Source: Lathyrus oleraceus
Lineage: Eukaryota > Streptophyta > Magnoliopsida > Fabales > Fabaceae
Assembly: GCF_024323335.1 (NCBI RefSeq)
Contig: NC_066581.1
Location: 177,437,330 to 177,501,329 of the forward strand
Direction of reading: 5' to 3'
DNA: 64,000 nt
Below the pieces are notes generated by a model. It ran no database searches and was not told the origin of the DNA. It worked only from the letters and a program-made list of their open reading frames with translations. The position numbers and the translations under genes were made by a program. Each line of letters starts with the position of its first letter. Positions within the stretch are counted from its first letter, which is position 1. This document shows positions 60,466-64,000 of this stretch, piece by piece.

Positions 60466-63400
60466 TGTCGCATTACGCGAAAAACCGGCGGGAAAAAAGA
60501 ACAACAGAGCCGCCACCGTGCGTTATTTATCCCAAAAGAGGGAAAGGAAACGCTCGAAGTAAACCTAGGAAAAGAAACATGGTCTCGCGACCAAAGAGAA
60601 TGGGTTCGGGAGTCGGTTATGCGAAGGGAAGGTATTAGCACCCCTACGCATCCGTAGTACTCTACGGGATCCACGCACAAAAGGAAAGAATATTGGTTGC
60701 TAAAACACTGCTCAAACTCACACACACTGGCTGAAAGAGACAAAAGAAAACTGACTCAAACTGACTCGGCAGGATGTCGCATCCTGGGCCTACTTAGTCT
60801 ATCAGGCATAGACATCAGAGTTGAAGTAGTTCGGACTGGGGAGACGACACATGCTCGCTAGGATATCGCATCCTATGCATACGTATCTTCTCGGACGGGA
60901 GAAGAATCAGAGCATTCGTAGCTCGGCTGACACGCACACAAACAAACAAGACACAGGCAAACGTGGAGCCCGACTGCCAATCACTGGACTTATGTCAGCA
61001 TCCGAACCTACACACACACACCGGAACCCAAATGCCACTCGATGGACTTACATCGGCTTCCAAGCACACAACAACACAACAAGTTAATAGGGAGTCGGGG
61101 ACTCGAGCCTATAACTGTCAAACAACACACACAAAGAGAAAAAAGGGCGCCCGGAGAGATCAGCTCAATCTCCTGCCTACATACTTCATCTGGTATGAAG
61201 ATCAGGGCGATGTAGTTCCCCTACGCAGGGATAAAGGATCTAGCCTAACCAGATAATAGAGGGAGACACAACTCTAGGGAGACTAGACTCGAGCCTAGAT
61301 GTTGTCATGCAAGATGGTCCCTAAGTTAAGGTTTCTAGCTAACAGACAAAAGAAAGGTCTCAATTGCAACTAGGGCAAGAGAAAGGGGATATCTCAATCA
61401 CAACAGGGGTGAGAGAAAAGAATTAGTGTTAGTTGTTAGTCAAACTCGACAAAACATCGCATCTCGTGCCTACGTATCTCATCTGAACATGAGAATCAGA
61501 GTTGCCGTAGTTCGGCTAAACTATTACTGTTGGTTTGTGTGTTTTTTTAAGTGGACAACGTCACTGCACAATCTACCTGATGCTCGACCTTTGGAGACTT
61601 ACTCATCTGTAGTAGAAGGAGTTAACATATCCTTAAGAGGGGATGATGTTTGTTTGTGTTTTAAGAAGGCTCAAGCAAGAAAGGAAGTCCTATACGAAGG
61701 AACCGTGCTACCTTAATTGACATGCAAACGAGACTACGCGGAGTCTAACAAACCTAGGGGATACAATCACACCACACAAACACATACAGCATAAAATAAA
61801 CACACCAACAAGGGGGCTCAAACATGGGTTAGGTTTTAGTCGAGGGGTCACATCAACCTCAACAAACAAACCTCTGGAATGGGGTGAATGTTGCTCTTAA
61901 CCTTGCCATTGAGGGGCTAAGGTGAAGCAGATGAAAGGAGATGAGGGGTGTGCCTCATTGCTCTTATCCCTGGCCAGGGAGAGCATTTGAATATCAGAAG
62001 GTGTGGGAGTTCAGAATGGGGGAACTCTATCCACAAGTGACTCTATAGATCTTGGGCTTTTACCCACTATGCATCAACACAGGTAGTGTGAGCAATGTGA
62101 GTGACACACAGACTAGCAGGGGATAGGTTGCTTATCCCTTGGTTCTGCCAATTGCCTCTTCACTTAGGAGGTCTTTGACTATGTACAAGGACAAATTAAA
62201 CATACGCAAACATTGCCTCTTAAGGAGGACTTCAGACAGTTGCCTGGCCAAGTAACAGGCCAGGTCTTCCAGACTACATGAAGAAAAAGGGATTATACCT
62301 CAAAGAAAGTTGCTATTAAAGCAAGGCAAAGCAAGTTCAAAGAACTAAGCAACTAATGGTACCTGAAATAGTCAAACAGATCAGTACACAATTCACAAGT
62401 TAAAGCAAAGGAAATAGGAATCAACAGTCAAATCAAACAATCAAATATGCAAAGCACAAGACTCAAATTATATGAGTCAAGCCACCTACAAAACCAAGAG
62501 GTTAGCTCAATGATATTCAAGTAAGCTCAATCAAAAGAAATGGTTTCATTGGAGCATTTGTTGGTCAACCTGAAAACACAAGCTCAAAAGTAAGTAACAG
62601 GACCACTAGGGCAAGCCTAGGGTCAAAAGAGAATGAAAAAGTCAAAACAGCAAAGGGCAAGCATTCAAAATCATGTTCAAACATTTAGGAAGCAAACCCA
62701 ATTGGTTTCATGTTCATATCATGCATCATCATCATTTCATAAGCAAAAGAAGTCAAAGCATGGCAAGTGAGAGCTCATAGAAGTCAACAGAAATACTTGC
62801 ATCAAAAGTTAACCCAAACATTTCCAAAAATCACCAAATAAATCATGAACAATCCTAACACATAGCATGGTAAGCATGTCAAATTTCATCCCATTTGGAC
62901 AAGTGGAAGGCAGTCAATGAAAATCAGAAAGTCAAAGCAATTTTGAACATGCTCAAAGAAGTCAACCAAACATGCATCAACTTAGAAAAATCATAAGTCA
63001 GAGATGGTGTATGATAAATGAATGGGACTAAAACCATGGCAAAGATGAGAATGTCTAGTTATCTCATGTAAAAATTCATGTCCATCTAATAAAGTATGAG
63101 GATTTCACAAATGGAATGGCAAGATGTGTCACACAAAGTCAACATTTTGGTCAAACAGGGGAGAAAATCTCAAACAATTAGGAAATGCTACAATTAATTC
63201 CAAGAAAAATCACAAGTGAACTAGACATATAAGAGTAGGTTCATGCAAAAATTTACATCAATTGGAGGTCAACAGGCATGGATACAAAAATCAACAAGTT
63301 GCACATCAATGGTGTGACACAAATTGTCACACCCTACTTCAAAAATTCACAACTCCCAATCCAGATAAGAGAAATTCACAAACTTTACATCAAAATAAAC

Positions 63401-64000
63401 ATGAATGAGTCTAGTTTATGCACAAAATATTTCAGGGTCATTGGATATATCATGATCATTTCACAAATGAATTGGCAAAAGGTACAAAATATGCATACAT
63501 GTCACAAACCCTAGCATCATTAAAAATTCAACCATCAAAAAAATCAGCAAAAATCATGATAAAAAAGTAGAGATTCATATGAGTAATATGCAAAAAATTT
63601 CACGAATTTTGGATTTGAAATGAATAATCTATGAATTTTCAAAGTTTGATGATCAAATGAAATGAAAATGAGAAAATAAAATGAATTAAATTGAATTTAA
63701 ATGGACCGGATGGCAAAGCTGTAATTATGGTACTCATTTATCAGAACGGTGCCGTTTAGGGCCACGAAATAAAATGTTCTTATTGGCGCATGAATGAACA
63801 GGATCATGCAATACGTGAATAGTGAAATTCTGGGCATGGCTTATGAAATTAGGGTTTACTCAAGAACAGGAACAATGTTCATCACCTTCAATCGAGCTCA
63901 ACAATAAAAATTCCCAGAAATCGAAATTGGCTACACAGAAATGATCATCAAGGCATGGCAAACACGAATCCATCATCACTTTTCACTAAAACATCATACA
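60466..64000 (-). repeat. Inverted Ogre LTR (3' part; runs off the window)
   Basis: Starts 'tgtcgcattacgcgaaaa', the reverse complement of the LTR end at 43569-43586, followed by the same landmarks in reverse: 'gccgccaccgtgcgttat', 'ggtattagcacccctacgc', the 58-bp-type units near 60945-61080, and the 'cctggccagggagagc' region near 61970. No PBS lies to its left, so it is the outer end of a minus-strand element (3' LTR) or a solo LTR. Its other end is beyond 64000. No coding content; frames such as 60409-60657 and 61426-61716 are chance. Confidence 0.85.

Overview
This window looks like nuclear DNA of a Fabeae legume (pea, vetch, lentil or vetchling group). It is AT-rich, holds no recognisable host gene, and is made almost wholly of nested LTR retrotransposons. 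The dominant family has LTRs of about 4.4-4.7 kb, an extra ORF before gag, a priming site beginning TGGCGACTCTGCTGGGGA and a probable intron between protease and reverse transcriptase. These are the published hallmarks of Ogre (Ty3/gypsy, Tat lineage), which is abundant in Fabeae. The genus is inferred, not proven.

Layout, left to right. 1-429: unclassified. 430-2123: start of a plus-strand Ogre-type LTR. 2124-about 2550: end of a minus-strand Ogre-type LTR. About 2550-5327: 3' part of a minus-strand Athila-like element, with an ORF1 broken by one stop. 5328-6375: plus-strand Ogre-type LTR with a large internal deletion, fused to unrelated DNA on both sides. 6376-22307: minus-strand Ty1/copia element of SIRE/Maximus type (LTR, tRNA-iMet-like PBS, gag, protease, integrase, RT-RNase H, env-like ORF), heavily mutated and split inside integrase by an 8.3-kb block of Ogre-type DNA (10430-18741). 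22308-39137: a stack of minus-strand Ogre-type elements, called C, D, E and F here. D (LTR 27561-32216) sits in ORF1 of E (LTR 33447-38101), C (LTR ending 23006) sits in gag of D, the Maximus element sits in the LTR of C, and E sits in an older LTR F. 39138-56679: a plus-strand Ogre with LTR, PBS, ORF1, gag-pro, predicted intron, RT-RNaseH-aRNaseH-integrase and a repeat-rich 3' UTR with a 111-bp tandem array. 56680-60465: a small element with only a gag-like ORF, inserted in the Ogre 3' UTR. 60466-64000: an inverted Ogre LTR inserted in that element's 3' LTR and running off the window.

No element here looks able to move by itself: every coding region has premature stops, frameshifts or truncations. 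The plus-strand Ogre is the best preserved, with mostly single-base stops in otherwise long reading frames.

The most unusual structure is the block inside the Maximus integrase. It is a patchwork of 6.7 kb matching 28178-34854 and 1.65 kb matching the LTR of D, flanked by a 212-bp direct duplication of Maximus sequence, with 3-5 bp of shared sequence at two junctions. This fits template switching during break repair, although an assembly error must be excluded. Other points of interest are the in-frame predicted Ogre intron, the 111-bp array built of 37-bp subunits, a cluster of TCGC-TAG-GCGA inverted motifs, and promoter-like leaders before two ORFs.
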